5,906 nucleotides of DNA from an uncultured beta proteobacterium (GCA_903958915.1 CAJBVC010000603.1:1-5906), one strand, 5' to 3'; shown: positions 1-5,614, numbered from the stretch's first letter. Notes: generated from the letters alone by a model not told the origin. Program-made: numbers and translations.

Positions 1-67
1 CGCAGCCTGGTAGCGCACTTGCATGGGGTGCAAGGGGTCGAAGGTTCGAATCCTTTCACACCGACCA
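1..67 (+). tRNA. tRNA-Pro (anticodon GGG), 5' end cut by window edge
   Basis: The 3' 67 nt of a tRNA are visible, including an encoded CCA (65-67). The anticodon stem is 18-22 paired with 30-34. The 7-nt loop is ATGGGGT (23-29), which places anticodon GGG at 25-27 and reads proline codon CCC. The variable loop is 35-39. The T stem is 40-44 with 52-56 (one G-T wobble) around loop TTCGAAT. The 3' acceptor strand is 57-63, with A64 as discriminator. The first base of the window is inside the 5' D stem, so about 10 nt (5' acceptor strand, positions 8-9 and the first D-stem base) are missing. The A32-U38 loop pair fits proline GGG tRNAs. Because the 5' end is not seen, a complete tRNA cannot be distinguished from a 3' copy left by an integrating element. 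Confidence 0.95.
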
Positions 68-75
68 TATGAATC

Positions 76-115
76 AAGGACTTAGCTTCGAAAGGGGCTG
101 GGTCCTTTCTTCTTT
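76..115 (+). terminator. Intrinsic terminator after tRNA-Pro
   Basis: Positions 76-87 pair with 96-107 in an uninterrupted 12-bp stem (a few G-T pairs) around an 8-nt loop (88-95). A T-rich run, TCTTCTTT (108-115), follows directly. It starts 9 nt after the CCA end and is in the right orientation to end the tRNA transcript. Confidence 0.85.
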
Positions 116-132
116 GTGGCACTAGCGGGCCG

Positions 133-429
133 TCAGTCTGCGTCTTTGTGCAAGATGTCGTCGATATTTTTGGAGGTTTGTTCGAACGTGGGGGCTTCAA
201 TGGAATTGGCGATGTGATCCTCCTGCGCACTGTGCCGGTCATTTTCTATTTCAGGCGAGTTTACGGGTGATTTGGCTCTGAAAGCCTTTGAGCCACCTAA
301 AGACGCGGGTGTCGGCCCGTCACGATAGCGCGACGGCGACTTGGCGGAGTCTATTGCGCCAACGGCGATAGACCACTTGGAATGGACGTCTGGCGCGTGG
401 TACCTCCGAACACGCTGGCTGGCTGCGGG
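133..429 (-). other. Unassigned stop-free frame, possible decayed gene end
   Basis: On the minus strand there are 98 codons without a stop between TAA (432-430) and TGA (135-133). The frame has no usable start codon until about its last six codons, so it is not an intact gene. The distal half reads like a polar, flexible protein C-terminus rich in S, P, E, D, N and K, ending in the residues NIDDILHKDAD. I recognise no family. It is in the same frame as the antitoxin-like tail just upstream (430-546), so one nonsense change could separate the two, but chance is also possible. No other gene is visible between the tRNA terminator and 430. Inverted repeats occur at 274-294, 302-321 and 349-373. 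Confidence 0.25.
274..373. repeat. Cluster of short bulged hairpins
   Basis: Three inverted repeats lie within 100 bp. GGCTC(TG)AAA-GCC-TTTGAGCC is at 274-294. CGGG/CCCG is at 306-309/316-319 with a 6-nt loop. GTCTAT(TG)CGCC-AAC-GGCGATAGAC at 349-373 forms a 10-bp stem. On the plus strand the first and third each have a TG bulge on the 5' arm and a 3-nt loop. None is followed by a T run, so they are not obvious terminators. They could be structured RNA, protein sites or chance in GC-rich DNA. Confidence 0.4.
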
Positions 430-546
430 TTACCCAAACGCCAACATCAATTGCCCCACCGGCTCCGCCGCTGGTCGCACCTTGATTTCGATGTCATAAC
501 CACCGTGGAATATGCGCGACAAGCTATCAATAAAATAGCAAATCAA
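430..546 (-). pseudogene. Remnant resembling the C-terminus of an XRE/HigA-type antitoxin
   Basis: This 38-codon frame begins at a TTG that overlaps the relE-type toxin stop (TTGA, 546-543) and ends at TAA (432-430). The residues FIDSLSRIFHGGYDIEIKV, followed by RPAAEPVGQLMLAFG, resemble the C-terminal part of helix-turn-helix antitoxins of the HigA/HTH_37 kind. Those proteins end with a helix, then a 'D-[VI]-E-I-x-V-R-P' strand and a short tail. The DNA-binding helix-turn-helix that should precede it is absent; the toxin gene occupies that position. The simplest reading is a gene whose 5' part was replaced when the toxin-antitoxin pair arrived. Another possibility is a short real third ORF translated by coupling to the toxin. 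The family match is from memory of the consensus. Confidence 0.4.
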
Positions 547-818
547 TACAGCGCATCGTGATCGCCGACATTCACCGGGATGATCTGACCATCTTGAATC
601 AACAGCTCCAGCGTGATGCGGTACGACAGATTGATAGACACTGCATGCAAGCCATCCAGCTTACCGTGCAAGGGGTGAAGCCGCAGCGACGGGTGTGCTG
701 GATTAGCCTCCAATACCTGCAGGGTCTTGAGGTAATGTTGGCGCAGCTCCGGGTGGCGCTTTAGGAATCGTGCCGCCCGGCGGTTGTACTGTTCGGTGAA
801 GACCAGAGCAAACGGCAT
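543..818 (-). CDS. RelE/ParE-family type II toxin (YafQ-like mRNA interferase)
   Basis: This 91-residue protein is the usual length for RelE/ParE-superfamily toxins, cytoplasmic proteins that typically cleave ribosome-bound mRNA (RelE, YafQ) or, less often, poison gyrase (ParE). Visible family features are the N-terminal LVFTEQYNRRAARFLK helix, PSLRLHPLHGKLDGLHAVSI in the middle, the strand segment LSYRITLELL containing R67, and the C-terminal VNVGDHDALY with H87 and a terminal aromatic residue. These fit the YafQ-like branch better than ParE. The ATG (818-816) overlaps the antitoxin stop by one base (TAATG), and no Shine-Dalgarno sequence is visible. Translation is therefore probably coupled to the antitoxin, as usual for such operons. 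The sequence appears intact. The branch assignment, and hence the exact target, is less certain than the superfamily. Confidence 0.85.
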   Translation of the reverse strand: MPFALVFTEQYNRRAARFLKRHPELRQHYLKTLQVLEANPAHPSLRLHPLHGKLDGLHAVSINLSYRITLELLIQDGQIIPVNVGDHDALY

Positions 819-1072
819 TACATCGCGGCCAGCCGCGCCAGGTGGGCCTCAGGCGACTCTTGCACCGCACGGCCTGCGGCCAGGTCAGCGCGGGTCTGGG
901 CCAGCGCGGCGTCCAACTCGCATTCGCGCAGGTAGTGGTACTGCGCCATGTCCATCACCACAAACTTGTCTTTGCCACGCACAGACACAATTGCCTCTGG
1001 TGCGGTGCTCAGGGCGAATTCAATGGCAGAGATGCCTTTGGTTTTAAGGTCGTTTGCGCTAATGTGGGACAC
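818..1072 (-). CDS. Phd/YefM-family antitoxin
   Basis: This is a small acidic antitoxin paired with the downstream RelE-type toxin. The N-terminal part (SHISANDLKTKGISAIEFAL, then APEAIVSVRGKDKFVVMD) has the Phd/YefM fold signature: an N-terminal DNA-binding region that follows 'ISANDLKTKG' and an 'I-V-x-x-x-G-K-x-x-F-V-V-M' strand pair. The Ala/Glu/Arg-rich C-terminal helix would bind and neutralise the toxin. An ATG exists six codons earlier (1090), but it lacks a ribosome site. The GTG at 1072-1070 has AGGAG with a 6-nt spacer and starts exactly where family similarity begins, so I prefer it (84 residues rather than 90). Phd-type proteins usually repress their own operon with the toxin as co-repressor; a promoter candidate lies just upstream. 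Confidence 0.85.
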   Translation of the reverse strand: MSHISANDLKTKGISAIEFALSTAPEAIVSVRGKDKFVVMDMAQYHYLRECELDAALAQTRADLAAGRAVQESPEAHLARLAAM

Positions 1073-1078
1073 GGCAGG

Positions 1079-1083
1079 CTCCT
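1079..1083 (-). promoter_or_regulatory. Ribosome binding site that decides the antitoxin start
   Basis: AGGAG on the minus strand lies 6 nt upstream of the GTG at 1072. It sits inside the longer reading frame that begins at ATG 1090, where no such site precedes the start. This supports the GTG start. Confidence 0.7.
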
Positions 1084-1107
1084 GGGGCATTGGTAAAAAG
1101 ATTCTTA

Positions 1108-1136
1108 ATCATACGGTTAATCGCACGATGTATCCA
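1108..1136 (-). promoter_or_regulatory. Candidate promoter of the Phd-RelE pair
   Basis: On the minus strand, TGGATA (1136-1131), a 17-nt spacer, and TATGAT (1113-1108) form a sigma-70-like promoter with a good -10 and a weak -35. Transcription would start near 1101, about 30 nt before the GTG start. GATTAA occurs on both sides of the -10 centre (1122-1117 and 1110-1105, 12 bp apart), a possible operator arrangement. Autorepression is the family norm; the specific site is inference. Confidence 0.4.
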
Positions 1137-1189
1137 GTGCTTGAGCGGATTCAGCCTAGCGGTGGGTCGTTGAATGGCCTCTGATCGAC

Positions 1190-1218
1190 TTGAAAATAGT
1201 TGGTTAATCGGCTAATAT
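1190..1218 (+). promoter_or_regulatory. Strong sigma-70-like promoter candidate facing right
   Basis: TTGAAA (1190-1195), a 17-nt spacer, and TAATAT (1213-1218) match the consensus at four and five of six bases with ideal spacing. It points away from the antitoxin promoter, towards a region with no recognised plus-strand gene. Its spacer contains GGTTAATCG (1202-1210), a 9-mer also present in the spacer of the opposed promoter (1115-1123). A start near 1225 falls inside the palindrome at 1218-1232. Confidence 0.45.
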
Positions 1219-1232
1219 TTCATAATATGAAA
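1218..1232. repeat. Palindrome TTTCATA-A-TATGAAA, operator-like
   Basis: This is a perfect 7-bp inverted repeat around one central base. It overlaps the last base of the plus-strand -10 element and the predicted start site, the usual place for a repressor site. Its binder, if any, is unknown; AT-rich palindromes also occur by chance. Confidence 0.4.
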
Positions 1233-1376
1233 ATGTGCAAAGAACGGTTAACAGAGCGCCAAAGGCTGTTCTGTCAGATGTACGTCTTTCTTCTTGGTGG
1301 CTCCAAAATCGTCCATTGTCCCAACCGCGAGAAAAGCGGGAGATGGCGTATTCGCATCCAACTGCTACTGTTTTAA
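1227..1376 (+). CDS. Possible small protein, 49 residues, unknown
   Basis: ATG (1227-1229) opens a 49-codon frame ending at TAA (1374-1376). The N-terminal part, KERLTERQRLFCQMYV, loosely resembles the start of phage terminase small subunits ('LT-x-x-Q-x-x-F-x-x-x-Y'), but the rest does not follow that family. It could be a truncated fragment or chance. A good promoter ends 8 bp upstream and the predicted transcript start is about 2 nt before the ATG, so the message would be essentially leaderless; a second ATG is at 1233. There is no Shine-Dalgarno sequence. The 3' end runs into a dispersed-repeat-like segment. I rate this as a low-confidence gene. Confidence 0.2.
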   Translation: MKMCKERLTERQRLFCQMYVFLLGGSKIVHCPNREKSGRWRIRIQLLLF

Positions 1377-1420
1377 TAGCTGCTTGCGCACGTTCTACGA
1401 TGCCTATCGGCCTTTTTGGA
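1363..1420. repeat. Segment resembling a Comamonadaceae intergenic dispersed repeat
   Basis: The segment contains GCTACTGTTTTAATAGCTGC followed by TTGCGCA, and then a CGGCCTTTTTGGA-like end. It resembles a short sequence I recall as scattered between genes in Rhodoferax, Polaromonas and Acidovorax. GCTA...TAGC can form a small hairpin. This is recollection, not a search, and only one copy is seen here. Confidence 0.45.
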
Positions 1421-1515
1421 ATATAAAAAGTGCTGCGCAAGGGGTTGGTCAGCTACCGCAAAGGTGTCGGGGAGTTGGTTTGACGGCGCGTCTCGAAGTT
1501 GTTGTGTTTGTCGAA

Positions 1516-1860
1516 TCAATCCAGCATCGCAGCCACCCGCGCCCGCACTTCTTCTGCCAAATCGTCCGGCGCTTGCTCAATCAGGGTCAAACCGCGTTGT
1601 GACGGGTCAATCATCCTGAACTGGTGCACCAGAACCACGCCGTGCGTCTGCGTGCCGGTGCCCATGAGGCTGACCGACAAACCGGCATTGCGTGCGCCCA
1701 TGCCGCCTTGCGTGATAGGGCAAACTCCAATCATGCCCAGGCGGTTCAAATCGGCGTGCGTCACCACAATGCCGGGCCTGCGGCCTTGTTGCTCCTGGCC
1801 CAGCGTGGGGTCGAAACTGGTGACCACAATGTCACCGCGCTGCCAAACCTTGCGACTCAA
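1516..1860 (-). CDS. MazF/ChpB (PemK)-family endoribonuclease toxin
   Basis: This 114-residue protein has the normal length of MazF-type toxins, which cut single-stranded mRNA at short sequences without needing the ribosome. Visible hallmarks are RGDIVVTSFDPTLGQEQQGR near the N-terminus, GRRPGIVV with the expected catalytic arginine (R28), VCPIT with the expected threonine (T50), and VVLVHQFRMIDP, typical of the ChpB branch. The start is a TTG (1860-1858) overlapping the antitoxin stop as TTGA. No better start is available, and AGAGG (1872-1868) sits 7 nt upstream. The rare start and the overlap suggest low, coupled translation, keeping toxin below antitoxin. The gene looks intact and functional. 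Confidence 0.92.
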   Translation of the reverse strand: MSRKVWQRGDIVVTSFDPTLGQEQQGRRPGIVVTHADLNRLGMIGVCPITQGGMGARNAGLSVSLMGTGTQTHGVVLVHQFRMIDPSQRGLTLIEQAPDDLAEEVRARVAAMLD

Positions 1861-2111
1861 ACAGGAACCTCTTGGCCAACGGCGGGCATGTTGTCCCAGT
1901 CCTTGTCGATCACCAGCGGTTCGTCGCCTTGCATAGCCAATAGCTCTTGCAAGCTGTACTTGCGCCGACTGATCGGCGAAATGATCAAACGCCCGGCGTC
2001 AAATTCAAAACTCACCTTGTCGCCAGGGTGCAAGCCGGTGGATTTGGCCAGGGACTGCGGAATGGTCACGGCGATGGAGCCACCAGCGGCGCGGAGTGTA
2101 GAGATGTGCAT
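1857..2111 (-). CDS. MazE/ChpS-type antitoxin (AbrB-like DNA-binding)
   Basis: This 84-residue antitoxin is paired with the MazF-type toxin. The N-terminal half (GGSIAVTIPQSLAKSTGLHP, then GDKVSFEFDAGRLIISPI) is a swapped-hairpin AbrB/MazE DNA-binding domain. The C-terminal half, RRKYSLQELLAMQGDEP and the ending WDNMPAVGQEV, is the toxin-binding tail typical of ChpS-like antitoxins. The ATG (2111-2109) is preceded by CGGGA at about 6 nt. The stop overlaps the toxin TTG by four bases. Such proteins normally repress their own operon. The 73 bp upstream (2112-2184) should hold the promoter, but I see no clear -35/-10 pair there; the best element is an extended -10-like TGCTACATC on the minus strand. 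The gene lies directly downstream of the integrase remnant. Confidence 0.92.
   Translation of the reverse strand: MHISTLRAAGGSIAVTIPQSLAKSTGLHPGDKVSFEFDAGRLIISPISRRKYSLQELLAMQGDEPLVIDKDWDNMPAVGQEVPV
1868..1872 (-). promoter_or_regulatory. Ribosome binding site supporting the TTG start of mazF
   Basis: AGAGG on the minus strand lies 7 nt before the TTG at 1860, inside the last codons of the antitoxin gene. It is the main local support for this unusual start codon. Confidence 0.6.
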
Positions 2112-2184
2112 GGTTTGTCCCGTTAATGCCCAATCAAGTCCAAGGATGTAGCACTTAGTTTAACTGGAATGGCAAAAAATTGCA

Positions 2185-2457
2185 TCAAGCCGCCCGCAAC
2201 GTCACTACATTGGCCGGTTTGTTGGCCAGCAAGTCCAGCCGTTCGCCCCACAGCCGCCACGCATCGCGCATGGGGCCTTCGCAGGTGGCGTGGAGGTAAA
2301 TGTGCTTCATCTTGTTTTCTTCGGTGTGGTCCAGGCACTTTTCGATCACGTCGGGCAGCGCGCCTAGTTCGGCCATGGCGCTCGCGCCCGTGCGGCGCAG
2401 GTCGTGCGGTCGCCATTGGCCGCCGCAAAGTTTCAGCGCGTCATGACTGAAGTTCAA
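2185..2457 (-). pseudogene. Tyrosine-recombinase integrase, C-terminal remnant
   Basis: About 90 residues of the catalytic C-terminus of a phage/P4-type integrase remain; the intact family is around 400 residues. Seen here are PHDLRRTGAS with the conserved H18 and R21 (numbering from a TTG at 2457), the conserved H44 in LDHTEE, and the nucleophilic tyrosine Y54 in MKHIYLHA. The tail GPMRDAWRLWGERLDLLANK is typical of island integrases. The N-terminal DNA-binding domain, the core-binding domain and the first catalytic arginine are missing, so it cannot recombine on its own. The TTG has no ribosome site. Similarity seems to run back to about codon 5 (HDALKLCGGQW). The fragment is in the same frame as cusA, two codons after its stop, so the breakpoint lies in or next to 2458-2466. 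It marks this end as part of a former mobile element. Confidence 0.85.
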
Positions 2458-2463
2458 GGACCC

Positions 2464-5400
2464 CTACGCGTGGTCGGCATCTTTCCCGAGTTCCCACTGC
2501 TTGACCATCGCATAAATGGCGGGAATTACGGCGAGTGTCAGAACCGTGCTGGAGAGCATTCCTCCGACCATCGGCGCCGCGATGCGGCTCATCACTTCGG
2601 AACCCGTGCCAGTTCCCCACATGATGGGCAGCAAGCCCGCCATGATGGCAACAACGGTCATCATCTTTGGACGTACGCGTTCCACGGCACCCTCCATGAC
2701 TGCTGCGTAAAGGTCCGCTTTATTGGGTGGGCGCCCTTCAGCGCGGCATTTGGATTTGACGTCTTCCCATGCGTGATCCAGATAGATCAACATGATGACG
2801 CCGGTCTCCGCAGCAACGCCGGCCAGCGCAATGAATCCGACCGCTACTGCCACCGACATGTTGTAGCCCAGCCACCACATCAGCCATACGCCACCGACGA
2901 GTGCGAAGGGTACCGACAGCATCACGATCAAGGTCTCGGTAATGCGACGGAAGTTGAGGTAGAGCAACAAGAAAATGATCAGCAGGGTGACCGGAATGAC
3001 GACTTTCATTTTTTCAATGGCGCGCTCCATGTTCTCGAACTGGCCACTCCAGGTGACGTAGTAGCCCGAAGGAAACTTGACCTGTTCAGCCACCGCTTTC
3101 TTGGCATCCGCGACGTACCCACCGATGTCACGATCCCGAATGTCCACATAGATGTAAGCAGACAGAAGCCCGTTCTCCGTGCGGATGCCCGGTGTTCCCT
3201 TGGCGATGACGACCTTGGCCACTTGTCCCAGCGGGACCATTGCGCCGTCCATCGTAGGGATCAGCACTTGGCGCGCAATCTGCTCGGGATCGGAACGCAG
3301 TTCGCGCGGATAACGCACAGTGACACCGTAGCGTTCCCTCCCTTCCACCGTGGTGGTGACCATTTCACCCCCCAGGGCGGTACCTATGACATCCTGCAAG
3401 TCGCCCACCCCCAGGCCGTAACGGGCCAGTTGCTCTCGATCCGGTTCGATGTCGAGGTAGAAGCCACCGGTAATGCGTTCGGCAAAGGCGCTGGTGGTAC
3501 CTGGAACCTTCTTCACGACCGCCTCGATTTCCTTGGCCAACTGCTCCATTTCTTCAAGGTTCTTGCCAAAAACCTTGATGCCGATGGGAGTGCGAATGCC
3601 GGTGGAGAGCATGTCGATGCGCGCCTTGATGGGCATGGTCCAGGCATTGGCCACGCCCGGGAATTGCAGCGCCTTGTCCAGTTCGGCAATCAGCTTGTCT
3701 GTGGTGAGACCTGGGCGCCATTCGTCCTCTGGCTTGAGATTGATCACAGTCTCAAACATCTCCGTTGGAGCCGGATCGGTTGCCGTATTGGCACGACCAG
3801 CTTTGCCGTACACCGAGGACACCTCGGGAAAACTCTTGATGATCTTGTTCTGCGTCTGCATGAGTTCGGCCGCTTTGGTAATCGACATACCGGGAAGCGA
3901 CGTGGGCATATAAAGCAAAGATCCCTCATTGAGCGTGGGCATGAACTCAGCCCCGAGTTGGGAGGCTGGGTAGTACGTCGCACCCAGAGCAATGAGTGCC
4001 AGCAACACGGTGGTCTTCTTCCAGCGCATTACACCTGAGATGATCGGGCGATAGACCCAGATCAGGAAACGGTTTACCGGATTCCTGGTCTCGGGCATGA
4101 TCTTGCCGCGGATGAACAGCATCATCAGTACCGGCACCAGTGTCACAGACAAAATAGCTGCGCTGGCCATGGCGAAAGTCTTGGTGAAGGCGAGCGGTGA
4201 AAACAGTCGTCCTTCCTGACCTTCGAGACTGAACACCGGCAAGAATGACACGGTAATGATGAGCAGTGAGAAGAACAAAGCGGGCCCCACTTCCTTGCAG
4301 GCCGTCAGCATGGATTCAACGCGGTCGTTGGTGGAATGTTTCTCTGGGAGCCGCTCCAGATGTTTGTGGGCATTCTCGATCATGACAATGGCTGCATCGA
4401 TCATGGCGCCGATGGCGATGGCAATGCCTCCCAGGCTCATCAGATTGGAGTTCATGCCCAGCAAGCGCATCGCAATGAAGGACATCAGGATGCCTACCGG
4501 CAGCATCAGTATGGCCACCAATGCACTGCGTACGTGCAGGAGGAAAACCACACACACCGCCGCCACGATGAGCGACTCTTCTATCAATGTGACTTTCAGC
4601 GATTCAATGGCGCGGTGAATCAGCTCGGAGCGGTCGTACACGGTTTGCACCGTGACACCTGGCGGCAATCCGGGTGCAATTTCCTCTATTTTTGATTTGA
4701 GGGCGTGAATGACTTCCAGAGCATTCTGCCCGTAGCGTGCCATGGCAATGCCGGAAACCACTTCGCCTTCGCCATTGAGCTCGGTCACGCCGCGCCGCTC
4801 ATCAGCTACCAGTTCTACCCATGCGATGTCACGAATCAGAACCGGCGTCCCCTTGTCACTCTTCACCACCAGCAGTTCTATGTCGCCCTTGCCACGCAGG
4901 TAACCTTTGCCGCGCACCATGTATTCGGTCTCTGCCATTTCCACTGCGCGCCCTCCGACATCGCGGTTGGAGTCGCGTATCACCTGGGCAACTTTCATCA
5001 GGGGAATGCCGTAGGAACGCAGTTTCACCGGGTCCACCGTGACCTGGTAGGTTTGTACGAAACCACCAATCGATGCAACTTCGGCAACACCGTGTGCTTT
5101 GCTCAACTGGTAGCGAACATACCAGTCCTGAATTGAACGCAGCTCGGCGAGCGTCTTGTCTTTGGCTACCAATGCATACTGGTAGACCCAGCCTACCCCA
5201 GTAGCATCCGGGCCAATTTGAGGGGTAACCCCTTTGGGCATGCGACCGGAGGCGAAATTGAGGTACTCCAGCACACGCGAGCGGGCCCAATAGATGTCGG
5301 TGCCGTCTTCGAAAATGATGTAGACGAAGGATGCACCGAAGAAAGAGAATCCGCGTACCACCCTGGAGTTCGGCACCGACAGCATGGCTGTTGTCAGCGG

Positions 5401-5601
5401 GTACGTCACCTGGTCTTCGACCACCTGTGGTGCCTGCCCAGGGTACTCGGTATAGACGATAACCTGTACATCCGACAGGTCGGGGAGTGCATCAATCGGT
5501 GTTCTGAGGACCGCAAAGACACCTCCGATGACAACAAAGAGTGTGGCGAGCAGAACAAGAAACCGGTTCCTGCCCGACCAGTCAATGATATTGGCCAGCA
5601 T
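2464..5601 (-). CDS. cusA: CusA-type Cu(I)/Ag(I) heavy-metal RND efflux pump
   Basis: This 1045-residue inner-membrane proton/metal antiporter is close to E. coli CusA in length. It would trimerise and pass Cu(I)/Ag(I) to an outer-membrane channel through the CusB adaptor. The first membrane segment is at about 12-32, a helix block at about 338-495, a further helix at about 530-548, and the last block at about 865-1033, with two large periplasmic loops between. The methionine relay that defines Cu/Ag pumps is present: M572 (GMSITKAAEL), M615 (APTEMFETVI) and M664 (RIDMLSTGIR), matching E. coli M573, M623 and M672. Proton-relay residues are D402, E932 and K979 (E. coli D405, E939, K984). The Met triad argues against a CzcA-like Zn/Co pump. 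Start ATG 5601 is 13 nt after the cusB stop. GAGG overlaps that stop with a long 11-nt spacer, so translation is probably coupled. The C-terminus looks natural. Downstream is the integrase remnant, with no terminator seen. Confidence 0.96.
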   Translation of the reverse strand: MLANIIDWSGRNRFLVLLATLFVVIGGVFAVLRTPIDALPDLSDVQVIVYTEYPGQAPQVVEDQVTYPLTTAMLSVPNSRVVRGFSFFGASFVYIIFEDGTDIYWARSRVLEYLNFASGRMPKGVTPQIGPDATGVGWVYQYALVAKDKTLAELRSIQDWYVRYQLSKAHGVAEVASIGGFVQTYQVTVDPVKLRSYGIPLMKVAQVIRDSNRDVGGRAVEMAETEYMVRGKGYLRGKGDIELLVVKSDKGTPVLIRDIAWVELVADERRGVTELNGEGEVVSGIAMARYGQNALEVIHALKSKIEEIAPGLPPGVTVQTVYDRSELIHRAIESLKVTLIEESLIVAAVCVVFLLHVRSALVAILMLPVGILMSFIAMRLLGMNSNLMSLGGIAIAIGAMIDAAIVMIENAHKHLERLPEKHSTNDRVESMLTACKEVGPALFFSLLIITVSFLPVFSLEGQEGRLFSPLAFTKTFAMASAAILSVTLVPVLMMLFIRGKIMPETRNPVNRFLIWVYRPIISGVMRWKKTTVLLALIALGATYYPASQLGAEFMPTLNEGSLLYMPTSLPGMSITKAAELMQTQNKIIKSFPEVSSVYGKAGRANTATDPAPTEMFETVINLKPEDEWRPGLTTDKLIAELDKALQFPGVANAWTMPIKARIDMLSTGIRTPIGIKVFGKNLEEMEQLAKEIEAVVKKVPGTTSAFAERITGGFYLDIEPDREQLARYGLGVGDLQDVIGTALGGEMVTTTVEGRERYGVTVRYPRELRSDPEQIARQVLIPTMDGAMVPLGQVAKVVIAKGTPGIRTENGLLSAYIYVDIRDRDIGGYVADAKKAVAEQVKFPSGYYVTWSGQFENMERAIEKMKVVIPVTLLIIFLLLYLNFRRITETLIVMLSVPFALVGGVWLMWWLGYNMSVAVAVGFIALAGVAAETGVIMLIYLDHAWEDVKSKCRAEGRPPNKADLYAAVMEGAVERVRPKMMTVVAIMAGLLPIMWGTGTGSEVMSRIAAPMVGGMLSSTVLTLAVIPAIYAMVKQWELGKDADHA

Positions 5602-5614
5602 GCTTTCTTTCGCC

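Larger units (their letters stand above)
1091..1515. other. Intergenic region between the two toxin-antitoxin pairs
   Basis: No convincing protein gene fills this 425-bp stretch. It holds the minus-strand promoter candidate of the antitoxin (1108-1136), an opposed plus-strand promoter candidate (1190-1218), a palindrome (1218-1232), a short plus-strand ORF (1227-1376) and a dispersed-repeat-like segment (about 1363-1420). From 1421 to 1515, just downstream of mazF, I see no gene and no clear intrinsic terminator. Confidence 0.6.

Noticed and set aside
1..67. Searched for a repeat of the tRNA 3' end as an attachment site
   Set aside because: No second copy of the T-loop to CCA sequence was found by eye elsewhere in the window.
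1248..1316. Minus-strand 22-codon frame starting MDDFGATKKKD
   Set aside because: It reads plausibly but is very short, lacks a convincing ribosome site, and is antisense to another weak ORF.
1204..1440. Minus-strand 78-codon frame between the two toxin-antitoxin pairs
   Set aside because: It spans the dispersed-repeat-like segment and two promoter-like elements, has no ribosome site and no recognisable family.
1499..2151. Two plus-strand frames across mazEF
   Set aside because: They are shadows of the minus-strand MazE and MazF genes, whose family motifs are clear.
2112..2184. mazEF promoter
   Set aside because: A promoter is expected here, but no -35/-10 pair with acceptable match and spacing could be chosen; only a weak extended -10-like element was seen.
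2123..2428. Minus-strand 101-codon frame overlapping the integrase remnant
   Set aside because: It is an alternative frame of the integrase sequence with Arg-rich, low-complexity content and no motif.
2404..4038. Long plus-strand open frame of 544 codons
   Set aside because: It lies antisense to cusA and the integrase remnant, which have clear motifs. Its protein is rich in His, Asp, Gly and Arg with no domain, as expected for the complementary strand of a GC-rich gene.
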